Source of the DNA: Branchiostoma floridae
Lineage: Eukaryota > Chordata > Leptocardii > Amphioxiformes > Branchiostomatidae
NCBI RefSeq assembly: GCF_000003815.2
Contig: NC_049997.1
Location: 17,008,984-17,072,983, forward strand
Length of the DNA stretch: 64,000 bases
Direction: 5' to 3'
Part shown: piece by piece, positions 49,682-64,000 of the stretch
Layout of the letters: every line of letters starts with the position of its first letter
How positions within the stretch are numbered: position 1 is the stretch's first letter
The notes under the pieces: generated by a model
The model's input: the letters and a program-made list of their open reading frames with translations, nothing else
Databases searched by the model: none
What the model was told of the DNA's origin: nothing
Position numbers and translations under genes: made by a program

Positions 49682-50205
49682 TTGCAATCAGATATGGTTA
49701 ATCGTGTGTTGTCTTTTCTAAACCTATACAACTTTCTGTCTAAGACAGGCGCCGCCAAACTGACCATGCCAATGCCTAGGGCTCTGAGCTTTTGGCTTAG
49801 TCCGTTTGGCCAAGGAGGTTTTATTCATTTTATCACTAATTGTTCTTTTTATGATGATATAAGAAACCAACTATTTATGAGTGTATCCAAAATACACGCT
49901 TACTTTCCAACTATTCCTGACAATGAAAAATCAATCCTACTACTAAAATCAAAGAACCCACACATTATAAAAGAAGTGGGTAAATTCGTCTTCCACTGCC
50001 TAAAGAGAAGAAGTCTAACCCAACAAAACCAGTATAATGTACACTAGCATAGCATAGTCATCATAGAATCAAGGAGGTTATATATATAATTATATTCAGA
50101 TATAACCTCCTTGATAGAATGTAGTACCTAGCACCTTTGTATTTTCCTTATTTTACATGTTGTTTGTACCTGCAATTAGCCCTCGGGCAAGAATTTGCAA
50201 TAAAC
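49682..50205 (+). mobile_element. 3' end of a non-LTR retrotransposon (truncated)
   Basis: The frame 49,682-50,047 gives a peptide with GFIHFITNCSFYDDIRNQLF, then NDNEKSILLL and IIKEVGKFVFHCLKRR. This is the pattern seen after the reverse transcriptase domain in L2/CR1-type ORF2 tails. The 3' tail has a perfect hairpin (atcaaggaggttata at 50,068 against tataacctccttgat at 50,101). It ends with tagccctcgggcaagaattt and gcaataaa. The reverse transcriptase core is absent, so this is a dead 5'-truncated insertion. Confidence 0.75.
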
Positions 50206-50281
50206 ATATTATTAAAACCTCCTTGGTTTGGCGGCGCCTGAACCCCACTGTTACACCATGAATCACATGACATGTGAAATC

Positions 50282-50473
50282 CTAGCCTCCATAGCAGGCT
50301 CTCTATGACCCTTTTCCGTGTTTTTTTTTTTTTTTTTGCCCATAATACACTTTTGCTGGTCATGTCTTTTTGTACGGGCCAATGGTCAAGCGACCCAGCA
50401 CAAAAAGACATGGCCAGCAAAAGTGCATTGAGCCAAAAAAGTCGGTCCCCGGGGAGTCTGCTATGGAGGCTAG
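50282..50473. mobile_element. 192-bp hairpin MITE
   Basis: The ends ctagcctccatagcaggctc and gagtctgctatggaggctag are inverted. The inner arms acttttgctggtcatgtctt and aagacatggccagcaaaagt also pair, so nearly the whole element can fold on itself. Confidence 0.88.
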
Positions 50474-50724
50474 TGAAATCCCTGGTTTCCTAGTCTGGGA
50501 AGACACATCTACTCAGTGCTTGTCTTGATAGATAGGATTGAAGAGAATGTCGTTTTGTTAAGCCTAGCTACAGACTGATTTGACAGACAGAAAATCCCAG
50601 CGATGGCAGAGGAATTGCCTAAGGCTAAGCTATTGTTATAGTTTTCCTGTGTAGACCGTGTTCTTCTAGACACTGGCTTTAGGGCTATCGTTTCTTTTAG
50701 GGAATACTGTGTTTGCATTTACAT

Positions 50725-51069
50725 AAGACCGTTTTGATTTTATTATATGGATGACATCCATGCGCGCATTAATTTCCGGCCGTTTTATGAAAAAAAAGTT
50801 TTCAACCACATTGAAGAACGTACAAAGTAGCTGCAAAGTGAGCAAATATTTGTTGTAAATTCCAAGGTCAAGAAGAAGGTCAAAGATCATCTATCTTTCA
50901 GTTTACCGTAATCTGTGTGATCAGTCAATTGTTCAATTTTTTAGACAGCTTAGATTTGCATAATGAAGTCAACTTTTTTAGGTCAAACTTTATTTTTTTG
51001 TTCGCACGCTAGCCTCAGTTTTGGGGTCCCTGAAAGGGTGTCATCCATATAATCAAATCGCAGTGGCCT
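50725..51069. mobile_element. Family 1 MITE
   Basis: Left end aagaccgttttgattttatt then atatggatgacatcc. Right end gggtgtcatccatataatca then gcagtggcct. The interior (acaaagtagctgcaaagtg) links the clear family 1 copies to the decayed ones at 18,836 and 25,948. Confidence 0.75.
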
Positions 51070-51662
51070 AGATTATTGTATGGTATCACAGGACGGTTGA
51101 AGTAGCTTGGTCTTTGAAACAGCAAGAATGACCACGCTCGTGACTGAAAAGAAAAACACTTTTTTTTTGCCAGAGGATGACTTAGTCACTGCTTGAAATA
51201 AAATAAAAAGAACCGTATTCAACGTTATTCTATAAGTTCAGTTCTCATATAAACTGCCGGCAACGTCTATTATCATATGATACTTTTAGCATACGAAGCG
51301 CACTTCTAAACAGAGTGGAAACTGTCGACAAAACTTTTCGTTAAACCGGTAATTTATGAATATAAGATGAATGAGTCACCGACATCAACCAATCCGAGCA
51401 GGTCTTTCATTTCACCTTGGCGGGATTTACGCATCCCTAACTTTCAATTAGGTTGTCTTTCGTGAATTTGCAGGTGCCTCATAAAATTTACTGTTGTAAA
51501 ATAAAATTGCTAATGCTCATATTTGTGCTATTTATGATATAAGTATCAACATTTGAAATAATAAATTTCTAATAACCCTATTTAGTGATGAAACCATCCC
51601 GTACGGCTTGCATTAAGTCATTGAAATACAAAGGCAGTATTTATTTTACCTCGGCCTACTAA

Positions 51663-63688
<12,026 letters not shown>

Positions 63689-64000
63689 GTACAGTAACAT
63701 TGGCATCACAAGTTTTTTGGTAGAAATGCCCTTGCAATAGATTTCTGCTCTTTCTGATCTTCAAGGACAATGTGTGAAAGTGAGTATAGGTTCTTTGAAA
63801 AGGGACAAAGCTAAAGACATTTACTACTTCTATATGACTGAAGGTACCAAACTAAAGACTAAAAGAGTAGTAAAAAGTAAAGACTGTACATACTGTACTT
63901 TTTTGTACATTATACTGTACATCAGTTTACTGTACAAATGTACTAAAGGGATGGTAGATGTACATGTACATACTGTACTTCTACTACATGTAAATAGATA

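Overview
This is an animal nuclear genome window. It has split genes with consensus GT-AG introns, dense CA and minisatellite repeats, many short terminal-inverted-repeat elements and two assembly gaps (runs of N at 4132-4271 and 6148-6247). Intron sizes, repeat style and gene content suggest an invertebrate deuterostome, most likely an amphioxus (Branchiostoma). That assignment is an inference, not proven.

Region 1 (about 1-33,000, minus strand). Four tandem copies of one five-exon gene family lie head to tail about 8 kb apart. I call them copy A (exons 1-3 only, cut by the left edge), copy C (12,684-16,634), copy D (21,220-24,877, frameshifted) and copy B (27,170-32,914). I assembled them by reading conserved splice sites. 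All share the phase pattern 0-1-0-1 (A as far as it is visible), a CA repeat in intron 1 and a TATA-like box upstream of exon 1. The proteins have no signal peptide, and three start with Met-Gly. Sequence pattern and intron positions around the exon 3/exon 4 junction resemble the last two exons of vertebrate interleukin-1 genes. My main proposal is a leaderless, beta-trefoil, IL-1-like cytokine family expanded in tandem. This is an inference that needs profile and structure tests.

Region 2 (6,700-12,740). Between copies A and C lies a satellite-rich island. Two inverted arrays of the same 66-bp unit flank four unrelated tandem arrays.

Region 3 (35,926-48,505, minus strand). A four-exon gene encodes a 471-residue secreted protein: signal peptide, furin-like site, PAN/apple domain, long Lys/Arg-rich linker and C-terminal PEBP domain. 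Intron 1 is about 10 kb and full of tandem repeats.

Region 4 (51,693 to the right edge, plus strand). The first eleven exons (515 codons) of the nuclear pore membrane glycoprotein NUP210/gp210 are present; the rest lies beyond the window. It is divergent to the PAN-PEBP gene across about 3.2 kb of repeat-rich DNA.

Intergenic and intronic DNA holds several MITE-like families, a tRNA-derived SINE, a truncated non-LTR retrotransposon end and many minisatellites. I saw no rRNA, true tRNA or CRISPR.
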